A DNA stretch of 64,000 nucleotides from Pseudoalteromonas apostichopi (GTDB lineage Bacteria > Pseudomonadota > Gammaproteobacteria > Enterobacterales > Alteromonadaceae), in assembly GCF_030297135.1 (NCBI RefSeq), contig NZ_AP028065.1, positions 1,054,001-1,118,000 of the forward strand, in the 5' to 3' direction. Of this stretch, positions 1 to 8,039 are shown in pieces. Made by a program: the position numbers and the translations under genes. The notes below the pieces were generated by a model. The model worked only from the letters and a program-made list of their open reading frames with translations, did no database searches and had not been told where the DNA came from. Numbering within the stretch: position 1 is the stretch's first letter; every line of letters begins with the position of its first letter.

Positions 1-508
1 CTATCGAATTAACCCACATTTTCATACTGCTGGTATTGGCCGTTTAACCGACCAACAAATAGATAAAACCGTGCGAAAAGATAAAACTTTTTGGTTCGAT
101 AGTTCAAGCCAAGCACAAATTACCTATCTGGCGACCATGGAAGCGATAAAAACACAGTTAAACCGTAACTTTTATTTAGGGTTATTCGACTATGAATGCC
201 ACTATGCAAAGTATCAGCAAGGTGACTTTTATAAAAAGCATTTTGATGCTTTCAAAGGCCGTTCGAATCGAATTTTCACAACGGTTTGTTACTTGAACAC
301 GCCAGAATCAGGTGGTGAATTGGTAATTTACAAGCCAAAAAGTAAAGACATTGAAATTGTCATAAAGCCTCAAGCTGGTTTGCTGGTTATGTTTGAAAGT
401 GAGCGCTTTATGCATGAAGTATTACCGGCACACGATGTTCGCTATTCCATTGCTGGTTGGTTCAGGAAAAATGCCTCAATCAGCGGTATTATCGACCCAC
501 CAAGGTAA
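1..508 (+). CDS. 2-oxoglutarate/Fe(II) oxygenase, prolyl 4-hydroxylase type (5' end cut off)
   Basis: The frame is open back to the first bases of the window, so the gene begins upstream; the GTG at 71 is only an internal codon. The visible part is the double-stranded beta-helix core of the P4Hc (SM-20-like) dioxygenase family. An HxD iron-binding pair sits in the segment KKHFDAF. The distal histidine is in FMHEV, and about ten residues later the arginine in VRYSIAGWFR fits the 2-oxoglutarate-binding position. Such enzymes hydroxylate proline or other residues of proteins or small molecules; the substrate cannot be told from sequence. The stop codon abuts the stop of the convergent ubiA with no spacing. 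Family assignment is firm, function open. Confidence 0.85.
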   Translation, partial: YRINPHFHTAGIGRLTDQQIDKTVRKDKTFWFDSSSQAQITYLATMEAIKTQLNRNFYLGLFDYECHYAKYQQGDFYKKHFDAFKGRSNRIFTTVCYLNTPESGGELVIYKPKSKDIEIVIKPQAGLLVMFESERFMHEVLPAHDVRYSIAGWFRKNASISGIIDPPR

Positions 509-1387
509 TTAAAATGGCAGTGGCAAGGATGCTGCTAAACCAATAAAAACCACCAACCCGACATAGTGGTTATTCAAAAATGCTTTAAAGCAAGGGTCTC
601 TCTCTCGATTATGAATAAGCGTTTGTTGATAGAGTAAAAAACCAATCGCTGCAATTAACCCTAGCCAATAAGGCAAAGCAAGGTTGTTACTCTTACCAAT
701 GTAAGCAAGAATCATAATAAACAAAACATTGAGTAAAAAGATGATATGTCTGTCATAGCTGGCAAACAATATTGCCGTTGATTTAACACCAATTTTTAAA
801 TCATCATCTCTATCAACCATGGCATACATGGTGTCATAAGCCACAGTCCATACAAGATTAGCTGTAAATAATAACCAAGCTTCTAATGGTACAGAGCCAA
901 TTGATGCCATATAGGCCATTGGAATAGCCCAGCTGAATGCAGCACCAAGCACAACTTGCGGTAATTGGGTGTAACGCTTCATAAATGGATAACAAAACGC
1001 CAGAGCTAAAGCACCAAACGACAGTAAAATGGTTGGCAATCCGAGTGTTAACACTAAACCAAACGCTACCACGATAAGCAATACAAACAAGCTCAAAGCT
1101 TCACCACTTGATACCAAACCTGCTGCCAGCGGTCGCTGGGCTGTGCGCTTAACTGAGCCATCTATTTTACGATCGGCAAAGTCATTAATTACACAGCCGG
1201 CACTGCGCATCACAAAGACACCCAAACTAAATACCACAAAATTTAATAAGCTCGGCGTGCCAAGCTCAGCAAGCCACAGCGCCCAATAAGTTGGCCACAA
1301 CAATAGTAAAGTGCCAATTGGCTTATCGGTACGCATTAACTGTTTATAGTAAGGTATATGTGCGACCTTAAGTGCAGCTAGCTTCAT
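509..1387 (-). CDS. ubiA: 4-hydroxybenzoate octaprenyltransferase
   Basis: Integral membrane prenyltransferase that attaches the polyprenyl tail to 4-hydroxybenzoate in ubiquinone synthesis. The 292 residues match the family length. Both aspartate-rich motifs that hold the Mg-diphosphate are present: NDFADRKID at about residues 68-76 and YDTMYAMVDRDDD at about 184-196. Between and after them lie the expected hydrophobic helices. The gene overlaps the end of ubiC by 4 nt (ATGA), so the two are translationally coupled in a ubiC-ubiA operon, as in E. coli. Identification is secure. Confidence 0.97.
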   Translation of the reverse strand: MKLAALKVAHIPYYKQLMRTDKPIGTLLLLWPTYWALWLAELGTPSLLNFVVFSLGVFVMRSAGCVINDFADRKIDGSVKRTAQRPLAAGLVSSGEALSLFVLLIVVAFGLVLTLGLPTILLSFGALALAFCYPFMKRYTQLPQVVLGAAFSWAIPMAYMASIGSVPLEAWLLFTANLVWTVAYDTMYAMVDRDDDLKIGVKSTAILFASYDRHIIFLLNVLFIMILAYIGKSNNLALPYWLGLIAAIGFLLYQQTLIHNRERDPCFKAFLNNHYVGLVVFIGLAASLPLPF

Positions 1388-1929
1388 AGGTAAATATACG
1401 CTCCAGGTAAGAATACTTCAGCCACGAGAAAATGAGCATTAGATAAGCTAAATACACTGCGTCTTCCCCACAATGGTTGTGAAGAGTAGCCGATTTCAGC
1501 TGTTAAAGCTTGAATAGCGTGCTGCTGTGAAAACTCAGCAACTTCGATTTCAGTTCGCGATAAGCTTGGGTCTTGAAAAATAACATCGCCAAGCGGTCTT
1601 GTTCCCATACTTAGCAACTGTTGCTTTTTTAATGTATCATCCGCTGGCAACCAGCTTTGAGCATAAACCATTGGTTTACCATCACACAGAAGTAAAACTT
1701 CACGGTTTAATGCCTGACTTAAAGAAGTATTTAATAACGCTTGTTGCTCGCAGGTTAAGTCAAAAGGTGCTTCGTTTAAAACTTCAACTGAAAAAGCCTG
1801 ACAATGACTTTTAAGCTTAGCCGTTAATGACCCGGCTTCAAGCAGCCAACCTTGCTGTTGTTGCGTCAAATCTGGAAATGCTGAAGCAGGCTGCCAATTT
1901 GCAGCTAGTGAAACTGGGAATGTGATCAC
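1384..1929 (-). CDS. ubiC: Chorismate pyruvate-lyase
   Basis: Cytoplasmic enzyme that removes pyruvate from chorismate to give 4-hydroxybenzoate, the first committed step of ubiquinone synthesis, and feeds UbiA encoded directly downstream. It has 181 residues against about 165 in E. coli. Conserved C-terminal features are visible, including the GTRPLGDVIF segment and the WGRRSVF segment. The called start is GTG at 1929; an ATG at 1939 is out of frame. No strong ribosome binding site is seen, so the start is less certain than the identity. Confidence 0.93.
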   Translation of the reverse strand: MITFPVSLAANWQPASAFPDLTQQQQGWLLEAGSLTAKLKSHCQAFSVEVLNEAPFDLTCEQQALLNTSLSQALNREVLLLCDGKPMVYAQSWLPADDTLKKQQLLSMGTRPLGDVIFQDPSLSRTEIEVAEFSQQHAIQALTAEIGYSSQPLWGRRSVFSLSNAHFLVAEVFLPGAYIYL

Positions 1930-2094
1930 AACGACTCATTATTTAAAAAAAACATGCAAATGATATCATCGCTGCACGTTTCGAAAAAGTCATGATTTAA
2001 TCTCAAGCAAGGTTAAAAAACACAGAACAGCCTGTATCTTAGGTGAATTTGGGTATAGACTAAAAGTCATTGAAAGGGTGGAATATTCTTAACT

Positions 2095-2502
2095 ATGAAA
2101 AAGTCATTGTTATCAATTTACTTGATAAGCATTCTGCTTGTTAGTGCAATAACAAGTTGCTCTGTGCGGGCTGAATCAAATGTTGGCTACTTTGGTTTTG
2201 AGCCTGACATCATCACCAACTACATAGGCCAAGGTAATAAAAAGCTTGGATATGTACGTATTACGGTGGATCTGATGCTTAATGATATGTCAGATATTGC
2301 TGTGGTAGAACACCACACTCCGCTATTGCGTGATGCGATTGTTGAAATACTCTCTAAAGAGCCAGAAGAAAATATTAAATCGCTTACCGGCCGCGAAGAA
2401 ATCAGAAAGCGCTGTACCGAGAAGCTAAAATCACTACTAAAACAAGAAACAGGACAAGAGATTGTCCGAGAAGTGTTATTTACTAAGTATTTATATCATT
2501 AA
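2095..2502 (+). CDS. FliL-like protein outside a flagellar operon
   Basis: A 135-residue protein with a hydrophobic N-terminus and a FliL-type periplasmic domain. The pattern of a strand (YVRITVDLML), a helix starting at HHTPLLRDAIVEILS, a middle helix with GREEIRKRCTEKLKSLL, and a final strand IVREVLFTKYL is the usual one. FliL stabilises the flagellar stator around MotB. Here the N-terminus ends with ITSC at residues 19-22, which fits a lipobox, although a signal peptidase I cut after VRA is also possible. True FliL has a short cytoplasmic tail and a retained membrane anchor. The gene sits alone next to ubiC, divergent from it, with its own terminator, so it may be a FliL paralogue with another role. 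Confidence 0.75.
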   Translation: MKKSLLSIYLISILLVSAITSCSVRAESNVGYFGFEPDIITNYIGQGNKKLGYVRITVDLMLNDMSDIAVVEHHTPLLRDAIVEILSKEPEENIKSLTGREEIRKRCTEKLKSLLKQETGQEIVREVLFTKYLYH

Positions 2503-2506
2503 TTGT

Positions 2507-2534
2507 AAAATGGCGGCATTAGCCGCCATTTTTA
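2507..2534 (+). terminator. Intrinsic terminator of the FliL-like gene
   Basis: Perfect stem TGGCGGC / GCCGCCA with a short ATTA-containing loop followed by a T run, 5 bases after the stop codon. It is immediately followed by the palindromic element starting at 2534. Confidence 0.85.
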
Positions 2535-2695
2535 TACCAATCCGCTTAATTAAGTAGTCTATTTTGAGGCAATAAAACCTCGTTGATAACAAGGCAAAAA
2601 TTTCGTTATTTAGTTGTTCTAAATGAGAAATTTTTAACGCAGTTAGCGACAGGTTTAATCCCTCAAAATGATTAAGTATTATTGCGGGTTGGTAT
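2534..2695. repeat. 162-bp palindromic intergenic element (MITE-like)
   Basis: The ends are inverted repeats, ATACCAATCCGC at 2534-2545 and GCGGGTTGGTAT at 2684-2695 (11 of 12 match). Inside, further paired blocks continue toward the centre: ATTTTGAGG with CCTCAAAAT, AAACCT with AGGTTT, and AAAAATTTC...ATTTAG with CTAAAT...GAAATTTTT around a TTGTT centre. The whole element can fold into one long imperfect hairpin. It fills the space between the fliL-like terminator and glpG, and its right end overlaps the glpG stop codon. No ORF lies inside. It resembles non-autonomous palindromic repeats common between genes in Alteromonadales (memory, not searched). Only one copy is seen in this window. Confidence 0.75.
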
Positions 2696-3510
2696 TATTT
2701 ACGCGATAGCAGCTTGTCAGACACAGCGTAAGCCATTCCAGCTAATAACCCCGCCAAATGTGCCCAATTAGCCATACTCACGGGCAACAATTCAACAAAG
2801 CCTAAAATAAGCCAAACCAGCATAAAACCGACGATGCTATTACTTACTAATGACGGCTCTGATGGCCTCATTACGCTGTAAATCCAACAAAAACCCAGTA
2901 AGCCATAAACAACGCCACTTAAACCACCAAAGTTCGGCCCTACAACTAAAAACTGTGCCCAGTTACTAATGAATGCAGTAACTAAAAATAAACCAACTAA
3001 AGTTAACTTACCGCTACGTTTTTCTATATCGTTACCCAGTGTCATCCACCAGATCAAATTAAAAATAAGATGGATAGCGCTAAAATGCACAATGGCAGGT
3101 GTAAACCAAGTTAGAGGCTGTGCAGGATTAAACTGCAACATACTATAAATAGTTTCAAAACCACCTAATAAGAAGGCTACAAATATAACAATCGACACTA
3201 ATGTAACAGTACGATTTAGCCAACTTAATGCTTTAAAGCGAGCTTTTAAGTTAAGTGACTGACCTTGATATAATAGTGGCGATTGAGTGCTTCCTACCTG
3301 CCATGAAGCTTGCTGGTATTTTTCGTCATGTGGATTAGCAGCAAAATCCTGCCAAAGTGGTTGAGCTTGATGAAAGTGCTCTGGGGCAACACAAATAATC
3401 ACTGTTTGTCCATCTTGTGAGCGCAACTCGCCATGTAACCCCTTACTTTTGATGTAATCTATAAAGCCTTGTGCGGCGCGAGGATTATTTATGCTGCCCA
3501 ACTCAATCAT
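2695..3510 (-). CDS. glpG: Rhomboid intramembrane serine protease
   Basis: Inner-membrane protease that cleaves transmembrane segments of substrate proteins. The 271 residues include the cytoplasmic N-terminal domain (about 1-80) typical of gammaproteobacterial GlpG, then six membrane helices. The catalytic Ser198 lies in GGLSG and its partner His251 in WAHLAG; the oxyanion-side residues His147 and Asn151 are also present. Positions correspond closely to E. coli Ser201/His254. The start overlaps the stop of glpE by 4 nt, giving a glpE-glpG operon. The stop codon lies in the end of the palindromic element. Confidence 0.95.
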   Translation of the reverse strand: MIELGSINNPRAAQGFIDYIKSKGLHGELRSQDGQTVIICVAPEHFHQAQPLWQDFAANPHDEKYQQASWQVGSTQSPLLYQGQSLNLKARFKALSWLNRTVTLVSIVIFVAFLLGGFETIYSMLQFNPAQPLTWFTPAIVHFSAIHLIFNLIWWMTLGNDIEKRSGKLTLVGLFLVTAFISNWAQFLVVGPNFGGLSGVVYGLLGFCWIYSVMRPSEPSLVSNSIVGFMLVWLILGFVELLPVSMANWAHLAGLLAGMAYAVSDKLLSRK

Positions 3511-3824
3511 CGTTCAATATGCTCCGGAAGTTGTGTCTGCCAAGCAGTAAAACCACCATCCATACTGTAAACGTCTTCAAACCCCTGCTCTACTAAGTAG
3601 CTCGCAGCACCTTGAGAGCTCACACCATGATAACAAACGATGATAATTGGCTGATCAAACTCTTTATGCATCATAAAATCACTGATGTTGGCATTTGATA
3701 AATGCTCAGCGCCTGGAATATGCCCAGTTTGAAATGAGTTAGGATCGCGAATATCAGCAATCACAACATCTTCTTTATCTAACAGGGCAAAAGTTTCGCT
3801 CACTGAAATATGTTTATACGACAT
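3507..3824 (-). CDS. glpE: Thiosulfate sulfurtransferase (single rhodanese domain)
   Basis: A one-domain rhodanese of 105 residues that moves sulfane sulfur from thiosulfate to cyanide or thiols in the cytoplasm. The active-site cysteine is Cys64 in the loop CYHGVSS, matching Cys65 of E. coli GlpE, and the rhodanese signature DIRDPNSFQTGHIPGA is present at about residues 24-39. It is the first gene of a glpE-glpG pair. The shared operon is conserved in gammaproteobacteria although the functional link is unclear. Confidence 0.93.
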   Translation of the reverse strand: MSYKHISVSETFALLDKEDVVIADIRDPNSFQTGHIPGAEHLSNANISDFMMHKEFDQPIIIVCYHGVSSQGAASYLVEQGFEDVYSMDGGFTAWQTQLPEHIER

Positions 3825-3838
3825 AGTACTCTCTAAAC

Positions 3839-3862
3839 TAAAAAGGCGGCCAAAGCCGCCTT
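3839..3862 (-). terminator. Intrinsic terminator after tdh
   Basis: On the minus strand AAGGCGGC pairs with GCCGCCTT around a TTTG loop and is followed by a T run. It ends the kbl-tdh unit ahead of glpE. Confidence 0.85.
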
Positions 3863-3878
3863 ATCAAACAACTTGGTA

Positions 3879-4904
3879 TTAATCCCAGTTAAGGATCACT
3901 TTACCTGATTGGCCTGAAATCATTGTATCAAAGCCAGCTTGGAAGTCATCCACAGAGAACTGGTGAGTGATAATTGGCTTCAGATCAAGACCTGATTGGA
4001 TTAAGCTCGCCATCTTGTACCAAGTTTCAAACATTTCACGGCCGTAAATACCTTTAATGATTAGACCTTTGAAAATAACTTGGTTCCAATCAACCGCCAT
4101 ATCTGAAGGTGGAATACCTAGCATGGCGATTTTACCACCGTGATTCATGTTGTTTAACATGCTGTTAAATGCAACTGGCACACCCGACATTTCAAGGCCA
4201 ATATCAAAGCCTTCTGTCATTCCGAGCTCTTTCATAACATCTTCAAGGTTATCAGTAGCCACGTTTACAGCACGGGTAGCACCCATTTTACGCGCTAAAT
4301 CTAGGCGGTATTCATTTACATCAGTGATAACCACATGACGCGCACCAACATGTTTAGCAACAGCTGCAGCCATGATGCCAATTGGGCCTGCACCTGTGAT
4401 TAATACGTCTTCACCCACTAAATCAAACGACAGCGCAGTGTGTACAGCATTACCGAATGGGTCAAAGATAGATGCTAACTCATCAGAAATGTTATCTGGA
4501 ATTTTAAATGCGTTGAAAGCTGGGATCACAAGGTATTCAGCAAATGCGCCTTCGCGGTTAACACCCACACCAGTTGTGTTACGACATAAATGTACGCGTC
4601 CGGCACGACAGTTACGACAGTGACCACATGTGATATGTCCTTCACCAGAAACACGGTCACCTACTTGGAAACCACGTACCTCCTGGCCCATATCAACCAC
4701 TTCACCTACATATTCGTGGCCAACAACCATTGGCGTAGGAATTGTATTTTGTGCCCACTCATCCCATTTATAAATATGGACATCAGTTCCACAAATTGCT
4801 GTTTTGCGGATTTTAATAAGCAGATCGTTATGGCCAACTTCAGGCTTTGGCGCATCAGTCATCCAGATCCCTGGTTCTGCTTTTAATTTAGATAATGCTT
4901 TCAT
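3879..4904 (-). CDS. tdh: L-threonine 3-dehydrogenase
   Basis: Zinc- and NAD-dependent enzyme that oxidises threonine to 2-amino-3-ketobutyrate, which Kbl then splits. The length of 341 residues equals that of E. coli Tdh. The catalytic zinc cysteine is in KTAICGTDVH, and the structural zinc cluster is in CGHCRNCRAGRVHLC. The nucleotide-binding glycine motif GAGPIG follows mid-protein. It is preceded by kbl on the same strand with a 55-bp gap that holds a perfect 10-bp hairpin. Confidence 0.97.
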   Translation of the reverse strand: MKALSKLKAEPGIWMTDAPKPEVGHNDLLIKIRKTAICGTDVHIYKWDEWAQNTIPTPMVVGHEYVGEVVDMGQEVRGFQVGDRVSGEGHITCGHCRNCRAGRVHLCRNTTGVGVNREGAFAEYLVIPAFNAFKIPDNISDELASIFDPFGNAVHTALSFDLVGEDVLITGAGPIGIMAAAVAKHVGARHVVITDVNEYRLDLARKMGATRAVNVATDNLEDVMKELGMTEGFDIGLEMSGVPVAFNSMLNNMNHGGKIAMLGIPPSDMAVDWNQVIFKGLIIKGIYGREMFETWYKMASLIQSGLDLKPIITHQFSVDDFQAGFDTMISGQSGKVILNWD

Positions 4905-4924
4905 GATTCACACTCAATTAAACA

Positions 4925-4948
4925 AAACCGAAGCAATAGCTTCGGTTT
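4925..4948 (-). promoter_or_regulatory. Intercistronic hairpin between kbl and tdh
   Basis: AAACCGAAGC and GCTTCGGTTT form a perfect 10-bp stem with a 4-base loop between the two cistrons. On the minus strand it is followed by TTTTGTTTAATT, so it could act as a partial terminator or as an RNA stabiliser that sets the kbl to tdh ratio. Confidence 0.6.
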
Positions 4949-4959
4949 AAGAAATAAAA

Positions 4960-6156
4960 TTAGATAACACCCATTTCTTTACCAATACGGGTAAAGGCAG
5001 CAATAGCGGTATCTAATTGCTCTTTTGTATGCGCCGCAGAAATTTGCGTACGGATACGTGCTTGGCCTTTAGGTACTACAGGGAATGAGAAACCTGTTAC
5101 GTAAATACCTTCAGCAAGTAATTTGTCAGCCATGGCTGAGGCAACTTTAGCATCGCCTAACATAACAGGGATAATGGCATGGTCTTTACCTGCACAAGTA
5201 AATCCAGCTGCTTCCATTTGTTCGCGGAAATATTTTGCGTTATCCCATAGTTTTGCGCGTAACTCGCCACCATTGCTAAGCATTTCAAGTACTTTAATTG
5301 ATGCTGTAACAATTGATGGTGCAAGTGAGTTTGAGAAAAGATAAGGACGAGAACGTTGACGTAACCACTCTACAATCTCTTTTTTACCTGATGTGTAACC
5401 CCCCGATGCGCCACCAAGTGCTTTACCGAGCGTACCTGTAATGATATCAACGCGATCTAGTACACCACAGTACTCAGGCGTACCTTTACCATTTTCACCA
5501 ACAAAACCAACAGCGTGTGAGTCATCAACCATTACTAATGCATCATATTTATCTGCAAGGTCACAAACCGCTTCAAGATTACAAATAACACCGTCCATTG
5601 AGAAAACGCCATCAGTTGCGATTAGTTTTGTTTTAGCACCCGCTTCATCAGCAGCAATAAGTTGCTTTTCAAGGTCGCTCATGTCGTTATTTGCGTAGCG
5701 GAAACGTTTTGCTTTACAAAGGCGCACACCATCAATAATCGAAGCATGGTTTAGAGCGTCAGAGATAATTGCATCATCTGGGCCTAAGATTGTTTCGAAT
5801 AAACCCGCGTTTGCATCAAAACATGATGAGTAAAGAATAGTATCTTCTGTTTCTAAGAACTCAGAGATCTTTTGCTCTAAGGTTTTATGAATATCTTGAG
5901 TACCACAAATAAAGCGTACAGAAGCAACACCAAAACCGTGGTCGTCAAGGCCTTGTTGAGCTGCTTTAATTAACTCTGGGCTATTTGCTAAGCCAAGGTA
6001 GTTATTAGCACAAAAGTTAATGACCTTATCACCAGAAGCAACCTCAATTTGAGCCTGTTGCTGTGACGTGATAACACGCTCGCTTTTGTATAAGCCTTCA
6101 GCTTTCACTTCATCAATTTGCTGCTGCAACTGATTAAAAAACGCAGATGCTCTCAT
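4960..6156 (-). CDS. kbl: Glycine C-acetyltransferase (2-amino-3-ketobutyrate CoA ligase)
   Basis: Pyridoxal-phosphate enzyme that cleaves 2-amino-3-ketobutyrate with CoA to glycine and acetyl-CoA, completing threonine breakdown together with Tdh. The sequence is nearly collinear with E. coli Kbl: FCANNYLGLA near the N-terminus, the DDSHAVGF segment, and the Schiff-base lysine in TGTLGKALGGASGG. I choose the ATG at 6156 (398 residues) over the ATG at 6171, because GGAG lies 7 bases upstream of the former and the protein then begins MRASAFF, close to the E. coli start. Confidence 0.96.
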   Translation of the reverse strand: MRASAFFNQLQQQIDEVKAEGLYKSERVITSQQQAQIEVASGDKVINFCANNYLGLANSPELIKAAQQGLDDHGFGVASVRFICGTQDIHKTLEQKISEFLETEDTILYSSCFDANAGLFETILGPDDAIISDALNHASIIDGVRLCKAKRFRYANNDMSDLEKQLIAADEAGAKTKLIATDGVFSMDGVICNLEAVCDLADKYDALVMVDDSHAVGFVGENGKGTPEYCGVLDRVDIITGTLGKALGGASGGYTSGKKEIVEWLRQRSRPYLFSNSLAPSIVTASIKVLEMLSNGGELRAKLWDNAKYFREQMEAAGFTCAGKDHAIIPVMLGDAKVASAMADKLLAEGIYVTGFSFPVVPKGQARIRTQISAAHTKEQLDTAIAAFTRIGKEMGVI

Positions 6157-6305
6157 CTGTAATCTCCACATATTCTTGTACCTAACCAGGAATGATTAGC
6201 ATGACTTTAAATTTTGCGCCTATTGTAAAAGCTTAGGCGAACAATTGCACTGTTTGCAGTTCGTCGCACACCTTGAGGCGTGCGAAATAAAACTGGTCTT
6301 ACCTG

Positions 6306-6857
6306 CTAAGATTGTAAAATCAAAGTAGGTAAATCAGCTAAAGACTCACAGACAATATCGGCATGTTGCTCTGTTGATTCTGCATAACTTTGCCCTGAAC
6401 GAACTAAAACACGCGTAGCGATATTGGCTCTCTCAGCGGCAATAAGGTCGCCAAGCTTATCACCCACCATTATACTTTGTGATGGGTCGATTTGATGTTC
6501 TTTGATAGCTTGTAAAAGCATACCCGGAGCAGGCTTGCGACAGTTACATTCTTGCAAATAGGCAGGTTCCGCTTTGGTTGGGTGATGCGGGCAAAAATAC
6601 ACATCAAGAATAGCAACGCCATGACGTAAAAATTCACCTTTCATCCACTCAGTGAGCTTAGAAAAATCTTGTTCTGAATAATAACCGCGACCAATACCCG
6701 ACTGGTTAGTAACTATCACAATTTTATAACCCGCATCCGCAAAGGCTTTGCACGCCTCAAATACACCGGGTACAAATTCAAATTCTTGTGGTTTGTATAC
6801 ATAACCATGATCAATATTGACCACACCATCTCGGTCTAAAAATAAAACGTTGCTCAT
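6306..6857 (-). CDS. gmhB: D-glycero-D-manno-heptose 1,7-bisphosphate 7-phosphatase
   Basis: HAD-family phosphatase in ADP-heptose synthesis for the LPS core. Catalytic aspartates Asp8 and Asp10 lie in FLDRDG. The zinc loop typical of GmhB is visible as Cys89, His91, Cys104 and Cys106. The 183 residues fit the family (E. coli 191). Its ATG overlaps the stop of the heptosyltransferase gene by one base (TAATG), so the two are co-translated. The 100-bp downstream spacer holds a hairpin (TCGCAC / GTGCGA, near 6262-6284) without a T run. Confidence 0.94.
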   Translation of the reverse strand: MSNVLFLDRDGVVNIDHGYVYKPQEFEFVPGVFEACKAFADAGYKIVIVTNQSGIGRGYYSEQDFSKLTEWMKGEFLRHGVAILDVYFCPHHPTKAEPAYLQECNCRKPAPGMLLQAIKEHQIDPSQSIMVGDKLGDLIAAERANIATRVLVRSGQSYAESTEQHADIVCESLADLPTLILQS

Positions 6858-7915
6858 TACAGTTGCTCTTTGTGTATCACGTAGTCAAACATCGAAATTA
6901 CCTTTTCGACACTTATTTGCGCCATTAAATCAGCCCCTTTAACGCGTACTCCCCAAGGTAGCTCTTGCGCCGTTTTGCCAGTTTGTTCAAGTAAATTTTG
7001 GTGATAAACCTCAACAACATAATCTTGATACAAATAAGGTCCTGTGCGTTTTGGGTTTGAATGGGCATACAAACCTATAACAGGTGTTCCTACCGTTACA
7101 GCCATATGCGCAGGCCCAGTATCAGGAGCTAACACTAACGCCGAACGTTTCAAAACACATAGCAGTTCTTTTAGTTGGGTTTTCCCTACTAAGTTAAGCA
7201 CAGGAGCAGAACTATGTGCGATAATTTGATCTGCTAGTTCGTTCTCTAAAGGCGTTGGACCGCCGGTGATAACCACCGAAAAGCCTTGTTGATAAGCATG
7301 TTCAGCAAGTGCAGCATAACGTTCGGGTAACCAGTTACGCTCTTTTTTACTTGCCGCAGGTGAGATAACAAAAATACGCCCGGTTAAACGCTCTTCACCT
7401 AATAGCGCATCGGCTGCTTGTTGGTGCTGCTCGGTAATTGGCATTTGCCATTGAGGTTTGTAATCAGGCGTACCAATAGCTTGAGCAAAGCCTTTAAAGC
7501 CTTCTAATACATGAGCCTCTGATTGCGGGGCAATACGTTTATTAATAAACAAGCTATGTAACTCTTTTGAACGAGCCCAATCAAACCCCACTTTGACTTT
7601 TGCTGGAATACAACGGGCTGCTAAATTCGCTCTTAGTGCTACCTGCATATGTAATAGCACATCAAATTTACGACCTTTGAAAGTCTCTTTTAGTTGCTGA
7701 TAAGCCTGTTTACCCTGCTTTTTATCGAATACAACAAACTCAACACCAGGTAAATCGGCCAATAACATAGCCTCAACTTTACCTATCACCCAGGTAATTT
7801 TTGCCTTCGGGTGTGCCTTTTGAATTGCTTGCACTGCTGATACGGCATGACATACATCACCAATAGCCGAAAGCCTTAAAATACAAATATCTGAATAGGA
7901 GGTTGATTGAGTCAC
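6857..7915 (-). CDS. Glycosyltransferase family 9, LPS heptosyltransferase
   Basis: A GT-B fold heptosyltransferase of the WaaC/WaaF/WaaQ group that adds heptose from ADP-heptose to the LPS inner core at the inner face of the cytoplasmic membrane. Family marks are the N-terminal LRLSAIGDVCHA and the C-terminal ADP-binding region APDTGPAHMAVTVGTPVIGLY. At 352 residues it has usual length. The start is GTG at 7915. It is translationally coupled to gmhB and divergent from kdkA. Heptosyltransferase I is the most likely role, because the acceptor phospho-Kdo enzyme is encoded next door, but subgroup cannot be fixed by eye. Confidence 0.88.
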   Translation of the reverse strand: MTQSTSYSDICILRLSAIGDVCHAVSAVQAIQKAHPKAKITWVIGKVEAMLLADLPGVEFVVFDKKQGKQAYQQLKETFKGRKFDVLLHMQVALRANLAARCIPAKVKVGFDWARSKELHSLFINKRIAPQSEAHVLEGFKGFAQAIGTPDYKPQWQMPITEQHQQAADALLGEERLTGRIFVISPAASKKERNWLPERYAALAEHAYQQGFSVVITGGPTPLENELADQIIAHSSAPVLNLVGKTQLKELLCVLKRSALVLAPDTGPAHMAVTVGTPVIGLYAHSNPKRTGPYLYQDYVVEVYHQNLLEQTGKTAQELPWGVRVKGADLMAQISVEKVISMFDYVIHKEQL

Positions 7916-8039
7916 GTGCGCCCTTAGCTACAGCAAATAATATGCGATCTTAAATTAACTTGATGCTAATGCAAGCACTTATGCGAAAAGCTAAAAATAC
8001 GGTAAGATAGGGCTAATTTTATTTAATCTTGAAGTTGTT

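Noticed and set aside
6262..6284. Hairpin between gmhB and kbl considered as a terminator
   Set aside because: The stem is good, but no T run follows on either strand in the needed direction; left as structure only.
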